Below are positions 42,965-52,557 of a stretch of DNA of 64,000 bases, piece after piece (within the stretch, counting starts at the first letter, position 1; every line of letters begins with the position of its first letter). Location of the stretch: NCBI RefSeq assembly GCF_017052585.1, contig NZ_JAFFHZ010000001.1:4712001-4776000 (forward strand), read 5' to 3'. The position numbers were made by a program, and so were the translations under genes. The notes under the pieces were generated by a model. That model was given only the letters and a program-made list of their open reading frames with translations, was not told the DNA's origin and made no database searches. This DNA is from Paenibacillus apiarius (GTDB taxonomy: Bacteria > Bacillota > Bacilli > Paenibacillales > Paenibacillaceae).

Positions 42965-43987
42965 GTGAAGCATTCGGATACCGCTTTGCATCATGCGGGC
43001 GGCAAGGAGTTCTATCCGGGATGTATAACTGATGTGTCAGGCATCAAGCTGGGCAATGCACAGGATGATGCCGCCTTAACGGGCTGCACGGTCATCATTG
43101 CGGAGGAAGGAGCGGTGTGCGGCGTCGATGTGCGCGGTTCCGCGCCAGGCACCCGCGAAACGGAGCTGCTTCATCCGACTGCGCTCGTACAGCATATTCA
43201 CGCTTTGTGCCTGAGCGGCGGCAGCGCGTTTGGGCTGGAAGCATCGCATGGCGTGATGCGTTATTTGAAGGAGCAGGGGATTGGGCTGGATGTCGGGGTC
43301 GGCAAAGTGCCTATCGTGCCATCAGCTATCCTATTTGACTTGGGCATAGGCGATCCGAATGTTACACCGAATGCTGCGATGGGCTATGCCGCTGCGCGCG
43401 ATGCCATTGATACCGCGTGCCCGCAAGGCAATATTGGAGCTGGCATGGGAGCTACGGTCGGAAAATATGCAGGTCCCGCTCGGGTGATGAAGGGCGGCTT
43501 CGGCACCGCTTCGGTCCAGCTGCCAGGGGGGCTTGTGGTCGGAGCGGCGGTTGCGGTCAATGCGATCGGCGAGGTGCGGGATCCGAAGACCGGAATGACG
43601 TTGGCGGGGGCAAGGCAGGAAGCCGCAGGCAGCTTCATTGAACCGTTGAGCTTCTTGACACATATGGCGAACCCATTCGGACATACGCGTCCAGGAACGA
43701 ATACGACGATTGCGGCGCTTGCCTGCAACGGTGATCTGACGAAGACGGAGATGACCAAGGTGGCGCAAATGGCGCATAACGGTCTTGCGCGCACAATCTA
43801 TCCGGTCCACACGATGTATGATGGGGATACGGTCTTCGCCATGACGACGGGTGGCGTCGCAGCTTCGGTGGATGTAGTCGGCATATGGGCGGCGGAGGTG
43901 CTCGGCTATGCAGTTCACAATGCGATCATTGCGGCGGAGTCGGCCGGAGGCGTTCCGGCTTGGCGCGATTGGCAGCCGCATTCATGA
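42965..43987 (+). CDS. P1 family peptidase (DmpA/L-aminopeptidase D-esterase type)
   Basis: 340 residues from a GTG at 42965 with AAAGGGAGTGAG upstream. This N-terminal nucleophile hydrolase self-cleaves before the nucleophile. Here that is predicted to be T247 in GTNTTIAAL. Other family patterns are DVRGSAPGTRE, LSGGSAFGLEA and GNIGAGMGATVGK. Characterised relatives act on N-terminal D- or beta-amino acid peptides and esters. No signal peptide is seen. A terminator follows 6 bases after the stop codon. Confidence 0.9.
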   Translation: MKHSDTALHHAGGKEFYPGCITDVSGIKLGNAQDDAALTGCTVIIAEEGAVCGVDVRGSAPGTRETELLHPTALVQHIHALCLSGGSAFGLEASHGVMRYLKEQGIGLDVGVGKVPIVPSAILFDLGIGDPNVTPNAAMGYAAARDAIDTACPQGNIGAGMGATVGKYAGPARVMKGGFGTASVQLPGGLVVGAAVAVNAIGEVRDPKTGMTLAGARQEAAGSFIEPLSFLTHMANPFGHTRPGTNTTIAALACNGDLTKTEMTKVAQMAHNGLARTIYPVHTMYDGDTVFAMTTGGVAASVDVVGIWAAEVLGYAVHNAIIAAESAGGVPAWRDWQPHS

Positions 43988-43992
43988 AGAAG

Positions 43993-44028
43993 AAGCGCAC
44001 GGGAATGGATTCCCGGTGCGCTTTTTTG
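43993..44028 (+). terminator. Terminator after the P1 peptidase gene
   Basis: AAGCGCAC-GGGAA pairs with TTCCC-GGTGCGCTT with one bulged base and a TGGA loop, followed by six T residues. Confidence 0.85.
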
Positions 44029-44095
44029 ATCCTGGACAACACTATATTATTGTATATTCCACTTAAAGCACGATTTCCTCCGCTATACCTGCATA

Positions 44096-45112
<1,017 letters not shown>

Positions 45113-45306
45113 TTAAATTTTAACCAATATTCATATATATAGCCAACCTAAAATGAAAATTTTCATGAAAGGCTGCTTCACGGAGGCAGCGGAAGAGGCG
45201 AATGCAACAAAAACGCCATTTGCAGGAACGGGATGAAGGAGTTATCTTTAAATCATGGATATAAAATCATGCAGATAATGATATGAATTCGAAGGGGGCT
45301 GCAATA

Positions 45307-45510
45307 ATGGCGCTTTTGACGCTGAAAGTGGAAGGGATGACTTGCGGACATTGCAAGCAGTCGGTCGAGCGGGCCGTTGCCGATATCGGTGGGCAAGCGC
45401 AGGTGGATCTGGCGGCGAAGCAAGTGAGCGTCACTTATGACGAGACAGCAGTAAAGCCGGATCGGATTCGCGAAGCGATTGAGGATCAAGGCTTCGACGT
45501 CGCCCCGTGA
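45307..45510 (+). CDS. copZ: Copper chaperone CopZ-like protein
   Basis: 67 residues from the ATG at 45307 with AAGGGGG upstream. A single heavy-metal-associated domain with the metal-binding GMTCGHC motif (C13 and C16). CopZ carries Cu(I) to P-type ATPases and the CsoR repressor. Neither a copA nor a csoR gene is adjacent in this window, so it could also be an orphan HMA protein for another metal. Confidence 0.85.
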   Translation: MALLTLKVEGMTCGHCKQSVERAVADIGGQAQVDLAAKQVSVTYDETAVKPDRIREAIEDQGFDVAP

Positions 45511-45615
45511 GCGCGCTATCACGATTCGAGGTGAAAAGTTGGGTGTTTTCATCGATTTCTCCACATGGTATGATCGAACATAGAAGGGAACTGAATGAAT
45601 AAAGGAGGTCCGTAG

Positions 45616-45906
45616 ATGCAGTTACGAGTGACACCAAAGGCAGCACAACGGTTTCAGAGCGATTGGGGATTTGCGGCAGGAGATACGGTGCGCGTATTCG
45701 TGCGCTATAGTGGATTCAGCGCTAAGGGACCTTACTCTTTCGGCATCATGAAAGACAGTCCGCAATATCCTGGCGTAACCGAGGTCGTAGACGGCATTAC
45801 ATTCTACATGGAGCAGAACGATCTGTGGTTTTTGGACGATCGTGAGCTGACGTTGGATGAGAACGGGGAAGACATCGTGTTCCTGAATGAAGGAATGTCC
45901 ATATAG
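45616..45906 (+). CDS. HesB/YneR-like protein
   Basis: 96 residues with AAAGGAGGTCC upstream. The pattern MQLRVTPKAAQRF and FVRYSGFSAKGPYSFGI, VTEVVDGITFYMEQNDLWFL matches HesB/YneR-like proteins, relatives of the A-type iron-sulfur carriers. The three conserved cysteines of IscA are absent, so iron-sulfur carriage is doubtful. It is followed by a strong terminator and lies upstream of the cobalamin riboswitch. Confidence 0.8.
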   Translation: MQLRVTPKAAQRFQSDWGFAAGDTVRVFVRYSGFSAKGPYSFGIMKDSPQYPGVTEVVDGITFYMEQNDLWFLDDRELTLDENGEDIVFLNEGMSI

Positions 45907-45945
45907 TTTGTTCCTTTTCACTGATTTGGCGCTTCTAGACAAGCT

Positions 45946-45971
45946 GAGGCGAGCCCTTGGCTCGCCTTTTT
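45946..45971 (+). terminator. Terminator after the HesB-like gene
   Basis: AGGCGAGCC/GGCTCGCCT stem with a CTT loop and a T run. Confidence 0.88.
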
Positions 45972-46003
45972 GCAGTATCTGCTCGTCCGTTTGGAAAAAG
46001 CAC

Positions 46004-46032
46004 TTGTCATCTGTTGCAAGACAGTTTATAAT
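46004..46032 (+). promoter_or_regulatory. Promoter of the metE leader
   Basis: TTGTCA (46004-46009), exactly 17 bases, TATAAT (46027-46032). Transcription would start near 46039, just upstream of the cobalamin aptamer. Confidence 0.8.
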
Positions 46033-46079
46033 CGTTCTCAATTGGAAGGGTGTCCATCACGTTCCAACTTAATTGCATA

Positions 46080-46252
46080 TCAGGGAACAGGTGCTTTGCG
46101 AACATGTCAAAGCTTAATAGGGAAGTTCGGTTCAATTCCGACGCGGTCCCGCCACTGTAACAGAAGAGGTGTAGCCTTGAGGCCACTGGTTCTTGCAACC
46201 GGGAAGGCCGCTACCGCCGATGACGCTGAAGCCAGGAGACCTGCCTGTTCTA
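46080..46252 (+). promoter_or_regulatory. Cobalamin (B12) riboswitch aptamer
   Basis: Conserved aptamer elements are seen in order: AACAGGTGC, TTAATAGGGAAG, the B12-box core GCGGTCCCGCCACTGTAA, and AAGCCAGGAGACCTGCC closing P1-side pairing. It lies between the metE promoter and a terminator at 46381-46415. B12 binding is expected to favour termination, shutting off the cobalamin-independent methionine synthase when B12 is available. Confidence 0.93.
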
Positions 46253-46380
46253 GCAGCACTGATTGTACCTACGGGAGATAGGGAAGTGTTCGTAAACATG
46301 GAAATCGCTTGTCGATGTTCGGCGCAGCCGGACGGCCCGACAGGAGGGCGATCTTCATTATTCCGTCATGGACGTTTACG

Positions 46381-46415
46381 GGACATCTCTGTTAGTTGGC
46401 AGGATGTCCTTTTTG
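46381..46415 (+). terminator. Riboswitch-controlled terminator before metE
   Basis: GGACATC (46381-46387) pairs with GATGTCC (46403-46409), followed by six T residues. It is the likely expression platform of the cobalamin riboswitch, ~130 bases after the aptamer. Confidence 0.8.
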
Positions 46416-46516
46416 TGCGTTGGCGAAATCATGTTGTACGCTAATTCCGTGTTAACAGATAGAAATTCTACCTGTTTGTCCCGCGGGGAAATCACATAAG
46501 GAGAGGAGCAAGGATA

Positions 46517-48844
46517 ATGACAGCATCATCAGTAAAGACAAGTGCGGCAGGATATCCGCGCATCGGTTATGATCGCGAATGGAAGAAAGCGTTGGAGCAG
46601 TATTGGGCGAAAAAGATTTCGGCTCAGGAGTTGGAGCAGGAATTAGACAAGATCGAGCTGCAGCGCTTGGCCAACATGCATAAAGCCGGTCTCGATTACA
46701 TTCCTGTAAACGACTATTCTTGGTACGACCATGTGCTCGACATGACGACGATGTTTGGACTCATCCCTTCACGTTATTCGTATGAGGGCGGGGAAGTATC
46801 GCCCGATCTCATGTTTGCCCTTGCGCGTGGAACTCAAGATGCACTCGCTTGCGAGATGACGAAATGGTTCAACACGAACTATCACTATATTGTGCCGGAA
46901 TGGGAAGGGCGCGCGCCCCAGCTTACGGCCAACCGGCCGCTGCAGGCTTATCGCAAAGCGAAGCTCCAGCTTGGCATCGAAGGCAAGCCGGTCATTATTG
47001 GCCCTTACACGTATGTGCGCTCCTTGAAAGGGGTTCCCGCAGGAGAGCGCCTGCAGGTGCTGAAGCAGTTCATCAGCGTATACAGCGACATTCTCCGCGA
47101 GCTTGAAGCGGAGGGCGTTCCGTGCGTACAGCTGGATGAGCCGGCGTTCGTGTTGGAGATGAAACCGGAAGATTGGCAGGCTGTGCAATCCGTGTATGAA
47201 CAGCTGCGGACGGCGGCTCCATCGCTTCCGTTATGGGTGCAAACTTATTTCGATGCGGTCTCGGATTATGAAGCTTTCGTTCAACTGCCCGTCAATACGC
47301 TGGGGTTGGATTTCGTCCATGGCAAGGCGCGGAACGAAGCGGCGCTGCGCAAGTCGGGCTTCCCTCAGGATAAAACGCTGGCGCTCGGCGTGATCGACGG
47401 ACGAAACATATGGCGTACTGATCTGCTGGAAGCGGCCGTGTGGCTGGAATCCGTTGCGAGCATCGTGCCGCAACAGCGTTGGATCGTGCAGCCATCGTGC
47501 AGCCTGCTGCATGTGCCGCTGACGGCGACACGCGAGACGGAGCTTCCGGAAGCCATTCGCCATGCGTTGGCATTCGCCGATGAGAAGCTGGAGGAGACGG
47601 TGCAATTGGCCCGTCATATCGCACAGCCTGGCGAGGCAAGCCGCGCCGTCTTGGATGACAGTGCCGCGAGTGTCCTCTCATGGCGCAACGAGCCTTCACG
47701 CCAGCGCGCAGAAGTCGTGCAGGCATTGCACGAGCTGCTGGCAGAGGAGAAGGCGAAAGGGATTAAGCGCACGCCTTATGAAGAGCGCCGAGTGCTGCAC
47801 GCTAAGCGCTGGCCGGAGCTTCCGCTCTTGCCGACGACGACGATCGGCAGCATGCCGCAGACGGCGGATATTCGCCGGGCAAGGCTGCGTTACCGGAAAG
47901 GCGAGTGGGATGCCAACACGTATGAAACTTTCCTGGAAGAAGAGATGACGCGTTGGATTCGCATCCAGGAAGACATCGGCATCGACGTGCTCGTACATGG
48001 CGAGTTCGAGCGTACGGATATGGTGGAATACTTTGGCGAAAAATTGGACGGCTTCGCCTTCACGAAATTCGGCTGGGTGCAATCTTACGGCTCGCGCTGC
48101 GTTAAGCCGCCGGTTCTCTACGGCGATGTCGCGTTCAAAGAGCCGATGACCGTAAAAGAGACGGCGTTCGCCCAGTCGTTGACCGCACAGCCGGTTAAAG
48201 GCATGCTCACCGGTCCGGTGACGATTCTGAACTGGTCGTTCGTCCGCAATGACGTTCCGCGCGAACAAGCGGCATTCCAGCTGGCTTACGCGCTTCGTCA
48301 AGAGATAGCCGCGTTGGAGCAAGCTGGCATCGGAATGATTCAAGTGGATGAACCAGCGGTGAAGGAAGGCATGCCGCTCAAGGCGGAGGATGCCTCCTAT
48401 TACACGGAGTGGGCAGTGCTTGCGTTCCGTCTGGCTACATGCGGCGCGAAGCCTCAGACGCAAATTCATACGCATATGTGTTACTGCGATTTCTCTGATA
48501 TGGTGGACACGATTCGTAAAATGGACGCCGACGTCATCTCGCTTGAGACCGCACGCAGCGGCGGAGATATGATCGCCACGCTGGAGAAGCAGCATTATGA
48601 GCTCGGAATCGGCCTTGGCGTGTATGATATTCACAGTCCGCGCGTGCCTTCCGTGGAAGAGATGAAGCAGCTGATTGAGCAGGCGTTGGCCGTGCTTCCT
48701 GTCGAATCGTTCTGGATTAACCCGGATTGCGGCTTGAAGACGCGTCATGAGCCGGAAACGGTAGCGGCCCTTCGCCACATGGTAGAGGCAACGAAACAAG
48801 TGCGCCAGCAAAGAGGAGTTGCGGAGAAGCAGCCGCTCGGATAA
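46517..48844 (+). CDS. metE: Cobalamin-independent methionine synthase MetE
   Basis: 775 residues, the usual length, with AGGAGAGGAGC upstream. The N-terminal domain holds YPRIGYDREWKKALE, and the C-terminal catalytic domain holds zinc ligands in HMCYCDF (near residue 653-655) and NPDCGLKTR near the end. It transfers a methyl group from 5-methyltetrahydropteroyltri-glutamate to homocysteine. It is controlled by the upstream cobalamin riboswitch, which implies the organism can also use a B12-dependent synthase (MetH) elsewhere. Confidence 0.96.
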   Translation: MTASSVKTSAAGYPRIGYDREWKKALEQYWAKKISAQELEQELDKIELQRLANMHKAGLDYIPVNDYSWYDHVLDMTTMFGLIPSRYSYEGGEVSPDLMFALARGTQDALACEMTKWFNTNYHYIVPEWEGRAPQLTANRPLQAYRKAKLQLGIEGKPVIIGPYTYVRSLKGVPAGERLQVLKQFISVYSDILRELEAEGVPCVQLDEPAFVLEMKPEDWQAVQSVYEQLRTAAPSLPLWVQTYFDAVSDYEAFVQLPVNTLGLDFVHGKARNEAALRKSGFPQDKTLALGVIDGRNIWRTDLLEAAVWLESVASIVPQQRWIVQPSCSLLHVPLTATRETELPEAIRHALAFADEKLEETVQLARHIAQPGEASRAVLDDSAASVLSWRNEPSRQRAEVVQALHELLAEEKAKGIKRTPYEERRVLHAKRWPELPLLPTTTIGSMPQTADIRRARLRYRKGEWDANTYETFLEEEMTRWIRIQEDIGIDVLVHGEFERTDMVEYFGEKLDGFAFTKFGWVQSYGSRCVKPPVLYGDVAFKEPMTVKETAFAQSLTAQPVKGMLTGPVTILNWSFVRNDVPREQAAFQLAYALRQEIAALEQAGIGMIQVDEPAVKEGMPLKAEDASYYTEWAVLAFRLATCGAKPQTQIHTHMCYCDFSDMVDTIRKMDADVISLETARSGGDMIATLEKQHYELGIGLGVYDIHSPRVPSVEEMKQLIEQALAVLPVESFWINPDCGLKTRHEPETVAALRHMVEATKQVRQQRGVAEKQPLG

Positions 48845-48882
48845 GCGGAGCATTGAATATATAGGCAGAAGTGAAGTGAACA

Positions 48883-48955
48883 AGACACGTCCATCCGCAT
48901 GATATGACACGGGATTGTTGCATCCCGTGTCTGTAACAAGGATGGACGTGTTGTT
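48883..48955. terminator. Nested hairpin terminator between metE and the SDR gene
   Basis: An outer 12-bp stem ACACGTCCATCC/GGATGGACGTGT (48885-48896 with 48940-48951) encloses a second 10-bp stem GACACGGGAT/ATCCCGTGTC (48906-48915 with 48922-48931). It lies between convergent genes and probably terminates both. Confidence 0.75.
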
Positions 48956-48963
48956 GCATCCGG

Positions 48964-49767
48964 TTAGAGCAGCGATTCCGCGCCGTCAATCACAATTTGA
49001 GCGCCGGTGATGTGGCTTGCCGCATCGGATGCCAAAAAGGCCACCAGGTCGGCAACCTGTTCGGGAGATCCCGGCCCATGCTCAAGCGGCTGGCTGCCTT
49101 CCGGGTACGTCATCGGTATTTCGATGTCCTTCACGGAAGGTTTCCGGTTCGTATTCTCTTCAATGCGCGTGTCAATGGCCCCTGGACAAATGGCGTTGAC
49201 CCGGATTTTATAACGGGCGAGCTCCAGCGCAGCCATTTTGGCAAATGCCACCTGACCCGCCTTGGAAGAACTGTAAGCGCTCATGCCGAATCCCGAGAAT
49301 TTGGTGCTCCCGTTAATGGAGCTCGTTATGATGATGCTGCCGCCTTGCTTTTTCAAATAAGGCAGGGCATATTTCACGGTGACGAAGGTTCCGGTCAGGT
49401 TGACCTTGATCGTCTCCTCCCAATCCTCGACTTTCATCTCTTCGATGGAGGAGAGCACGCCGTTAATTCCCGCGTTCGCAAATACCGCCTTAATGTCTCC
49501 GCATTGCTCTGCAACCTGTTTGACGGCGTCTTCTACCCGCTTAGGATCTTTTAAATCCACATCATACGAATATGCTTGTCCAGGAAACCGCTTGGCAATG
49601 TATTCTTCCGTCTGCTGTGTGCGCTCGTTCTTCAGATCGAACAGCGCGACAGTCATGCCGGCCTCCGCCAAGCGTATCGCGGCCGCCCGGCCGATGCCCG
49701 AGCCTGCTCCGGTAACGATGGCTGTTCCTGTCATCTGATGTGTGGCAGCGGAATGCTGCGTATTCAT
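48964..49767 (-). CDS. SDR family oxidoreductase
   Basis: 267 residues from the ATG at 49767 with AAAGGAGCC upstream. The ATG at 49812 lacks a ribosome binding site. Classical SDR: cofactor motif TGAGSGIG near residues 19-26, NAGI near 99, catalytic YSSSKAG near 168 and the tail GAQIVIDGAESLL. FDLKNE after the second strand (acidic residue) suggests NAD preference. Substrate unknown. It is monocistronic between two hairpin-bounded regions. Confidence 0.88.
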   Translation of the reverse strand: MNTQHSAATHQMTGTAIVTGAGSGIGRAAAIRLAEAGMTVALFDLKNERTQQTEEYIAKRFPGQAYSYDVDLKDPKRVEDAVKQVAEQCGDIKAVFANAGINGVLSSIEEMKVEDWEETIKVNLTGTFVTVKYALPYLKKQGGSIIITSSINGSTKFSGFGMSAYSSSKAGQVAFAKMAALELARYKIRVNAICPGAIDTRIEENTNRKPSVKDIEIPMTYPEGSQPLEHGPGSPEQVADLVAFLASDAASHITGAQIVIDGAESLL

Positions 49768-49898
49768 ATATCGTGGCTCCTTTCTTTTTATCAACATAGT
49801 TTGATGATTCATGTTGGCAGTGATTCACGTCTTGCGGATTTGGTTAAACCTTCCTTAACACACAGTTTGCAGCACATCGTGTGAGCAACAATGATCTA

Positions 49899-49907
49899 TG
49901 TTATAAT
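49899..49907 (+). promoter_or_regulatory. Extended -10 promoter for the DUF3939 gene
   Basis: TGTTATAAT (TGn plus perfect TATAAT), 73 bases upstream of the start. No good -35. Confidence 0.5.
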
Positions 49908-49979
49908 GGATATGTAAACGAATACATTATTCCTGTTTCCATCCGCATGACATAGGAAAACAGAGAGGTGGGTTCAGAC

Positions 49980-50459
49980 ATGCGCTGGTTTAAACGTCGG
50001 AAACAACAACAGAAGCAACAAATTGCTCCTATACATGTGTCCTTGCAAGACGTAAAAAGAGCGGTGCTCCAGTTCGAGAACGACATGCCTGAACAAATTC
50101 AACGCACGACATTGCTGACAGAGGATCAAAGCATTGATCTGAAGCGTATCAGCCGATACCTGGGCGGCGTATCGGATCAGAAGTTCTATATGTCCCGTTA
50201 TACGTATGAAATTTTCGAAGAGAATGATAAGCTCATCCCTCTTTATTTGGATATGGTTCAGAGCGCGGTTGACGATTATATGGACGAGCATCCGGATCTG
50301 CCCGTCATGACCGGTACCCGGAACCGGCAAGTGCATTATGATTTGTTAATGCAGCGGCATTATTTGAAGGAGAAGCCTCCTATCCCGCTTTATCTAACGA
50401 CCGAGCAGTTCCTGCTTACGCATGAACCGGATTGGCATCGTTCCGAACTGACTCAGTAA
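49980..50459 (+). CDS. DUF3939 domain-containing protein
   Basis: 159 residues from the ATG at 49980 with GAGAGGTGGG upstream. It has a basic N-terminus (MRWFKRRKQQQKQQ) and a conserved body (VSLQDVKRAVLQFENDM, KFYMSRYTYEIFEE) fitting the DUF3939 family of Bacillales. No membrane segment or catalytic motif is visible. Function unknown. A terminator follows 6 bases after the stop. Confidence 0.75.
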   Translation: MRWFKRRKQQQKQQIAPIHVSLQDVKRAVLQFENDMPEQIQRTTLLTEDQSIDLKRISRYLGGVSDQKFYMSRYTYEIFEENDKLIPLYLDMVQSAVDDYMDEHPDLPVMTGTRNRQVHYDLLMQRHYLKEKPPIPLYLTTEQFLLTHEPDWHRSELTQ

Positions 50460-50465
50460 TAGGTG

Positions 50466-50504
50466 AAGGACTCTTTTCCCCCAGTGGGATTCGGGTCCTT
50501 TTTT
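50466..50504 (+). terminator. Terminator after the DUF3939 gene
   Basis: AAGGAC/GTCCTT with an inner CCC/GGG pairing, followed by a T run. Confidence 0.7.
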
Positions 50505-50576
50505 GCGCGTAGAAATGATATGCTAATAGAGGTTGTTCAAAAGTCTCTTTTGATCAAGGCAAAGAAGAGGTGCGCC

Positions 50577-50981
50577 ATGGACATCATCGGCTGGATTGCA
50601 GAACAGAAGATTCAAGAAGCGCAGAAGGAGGGACAGTTCGATAACCTGGAAGGGCACGGCAAGCCATTGCAGATTAAGGATTTGTCGCATATACCGGAAG
50701 ACCTCCGCGCGGGCTATATTGTGCTGCGGAATGCTGGCATATTGCCGGAGCCGCTGCAAATGAAGCAAGAGATTGTGCGATTGGAGCAATTGCTTCAAGC
50801 TTGTGCCGCTCATAATGACGATTCTCGGCACAGCATCCGCAAGCAATTGAGCGAACGCCGGATCCGGCTGCAAATGCTGATGGAAGAGCGCGGCTGGACA
50901 CAAAGTTCCGCTTTCCTGCAATATGAAGCAGGTATTAGGAATAAGCTAGCCGAGAAAGAAACGAAGCAGGAAACCGAGTGA
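50577..50981 (+). CDS. DUF1992 (DnaJ-related) protein
   Basis: 134 residues from the ATG at 50577 with AAGAAGAGGTG upstream. In-frame earlier starts lie in the preceding terminator. The DUF1992 signature is clear: IAEQKIQEAQKEGQFDNLEGHGKPL, followed by DLRAGYIVLRNAGILPEPL. The family is related to the human DnaJ homolog DNAJC28 but lacks a J domain here. Cellular role unknown. Confidence 0.87.
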   Translation: MDIIGWIAEQKIQEAQKEGQFDNLEGHGKPLQIKDLSHIPEDLRAGYIVLRNAGILPEPLQMKQEIVRLEQLLQACAAHNDDSRHSIRKQLSERRIRLQMLMEERGWTQSSAFLQYEAGIRNKLAEKETKQETE

Positions 50982-51114
50982 CAGCCGCAGGCGGGTGAAT
51001 CGCGCCCGATGAATGGTTCCACTTCGCAAATGACACTCTATAAATGCATGTTCCGGCAGTGAACTGCCTGAGAACCAGGAAACATACTATCAGAAGGAAC
51101 GGAGCGCGGCACAT

Positions 51115-52053
51115 ATGTCTACCTATTGGCAGCAGCTAGAACAAGAGCTTCCCCAGTGGTTGGAGGAGAACAGAAAGGCAGCGGAAAAAGGAGCAGTCGC
51201 CACGTATATTCCAGGTTTGGCCAATGCTCCGCGCGATGCGCTATGCATCTCACTGCTTGGCACGCAAGGCGAGCAGGCTCACGCAGGCGATTGCGGCTTG
51301 ATGTTTACGATGCAGAGCATCTCGAAGGTGTTCTCTCTGCTGCTCGCTCTATTGGATAGCGGAGAGGCTAAGGTGTTCGAGAAGGTAGGCATGGAACCTA
51401 CCGGCGATGACTTCAATTCGATCTTGAAGCTTGAGCTGGTGGACCCTGGCAAGCCATTCAATCCGTTCATCAATGCAGGCGCGATTGCGATCGCCTCGCT
51501 CATTGAAGGTCAAAGTCCGCGCGAGAAGGCGGAACGGATGCTGGAATTTGTGCGCACGTTGGCAGACGATGACACGCTGACATGGAATGAGCACGTGTAC
51601 GAGTCCGAGAAGGCGACGGCGCATCGCAATCGCTCGCTTGCTTATTTTTTGAAGGATAACGGAATTCTTGAGGATGATGTGGAGCCTACGCTTGAAGTCT
51701 ATTTTCGCCAATGCGCCATTGAAGTGAATACGACGCAGCTGGCCCGGATGGCGCTCGTGCTGGCCAATCGCGGCTGCGACCCGGTGACGGGAAAATGCTT
51801 CATTCCGAGACATTACGTGCAAATCGTCAATTCGTTCATGGTAACGTGCGGCATGTACAATGCCTCCGGCGAATTTGCGATTCAAGTCGGCATTCCGGCG
51901 AAGAGCGGAGTATCCGGCGGAATTCTCGCGCTCATTCCGGGACAAATGGGCATCGGGCTTGTCGGCCCTTCGTTGAACGAGAAGGGGAACAGCGTCGCAG
52001 GCGTACAACTGCTGGCAGCATTGTCCGAACGCTATGATTGGAGTATTTTTTAA
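51115..52053 (+). CDS. glsA: Glutaminase A
   Basis: 312 residues. Beta-lactamase-like serine glutaminase with the SxxK motif at S68-K71 (MQSISKVF), KPFNPFINAGAI near 115-126, and AKSGVSGGI near 262. It hydrolyses glutamine to glutamate and ammonia. The start at 51115 has AAGGAACGGAG about ten bases upstream. It has no close operon partner. The preceding gap is 133 bases without a clear promoter. Confidence 0.94.
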   Translation: MSTYWQQLEQELPQWLEENRKAAEKGAVATYIPGLANAPRDALCISLLGTQGEQAHAGDCGLMFTMQSISKVFSLLLALLDSGEAKVFEKVGMEPTGDDFNSILKLELVDPGKPFNPFINAGAIAIASLIEGQSPREKAERMLEFVRTLADDDTLTWNEHVYESEKATAHRNRSLAYFLKDNGILEDDVEPTLEVYFRQCAIEVNTTQLARMALVLANRGCDPVTGKCFIPRHYVQIVNSFMVTCGMYNASGEFAIQVGIPAKSGVSGGILALIPGQMGIGLVGPSLNEKGNSVAGVQLLAALSERYDWSIF

Positions 52054-52155
52054 AAAGGGACACATCTTTTTCTTGCTATTCATAGGCTGTCATATAACGT
52101 ATGTAAGGGAAGGCGACGATTTTACCGATTTTTCCATAAATAAAGGAGTGAAGTC

Positions 52156-52557
52156 ATGTCACCTTATGTGCCAGGAGCCGCTTACCGCATCGGCTCGATT
52201 GAGCGCATCGGCCCCGTGCAGCCTGTGCGTCCCGTGTCGCAGCCTCCGATTAGGCCGGATGAATACCCGCCTGTCAACCCGTCGTTATTCGTCACGTCCG
52301 CGTCGAACTCTCATCAGCTTGCGCAGCAGGCCGCCAAAGTGCTGGAGCGGATTCGGCAGTCCAAGGAGCTGGCAGGCAACATTATGGACGCCGCGCAGCG
52401 CGGCAATGAAACGGAAGTGATCCGGCTTATCCGCGGTGCCGGCGCATCTTCCGTGTTGGCTGTCAAAATTTCCCCCGACGGCATTCAATTGATTTTTAGA
52501 ACAGAAGAAGCATCGGAGAGCTGCTGTGAGCTCGTCGTGAAGATGCGCTGGAATTGA
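52156..52557 (+). CDS. Hypothetical Pro-rich N-terminal protein
   Basis: 133 residues with AAAGGAGTGAAG upstream. The N-terminal ~45 residues are rich in Pro, Arg and Ile (RIGPVQPVRPVSQPPIRP). The C-terminal part is a helix (QLAQQAAKVLERIRQSKELAGNIMDAAQ) and a strand pattern (SVLAVKISPDGIQLIF). No known domain is recognised. Its stop codon abuts the next gene's ATG, so the two proteins are likely translated together. Confidence 0.75.
   Translation: MSPYVPGAAYRIGSIERIGPVQPVRPVSQPPIRPDEYPPVNPSLFVTSASNSHQLAQQAAKVLERIRQSKELAGNIMDAAQRGNETEVIRLIRGAGASSVLAVKISPDGIQLIFRTEEASESCCELVVKMRWN

Noticed and set aside
46193-46444. Open frame of 83 codons upstream of metE
   Set aside because: It covers the cobalamin riboswitch and its terminator and has no ribosome binding site. 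The RNA elements explain the sequence.
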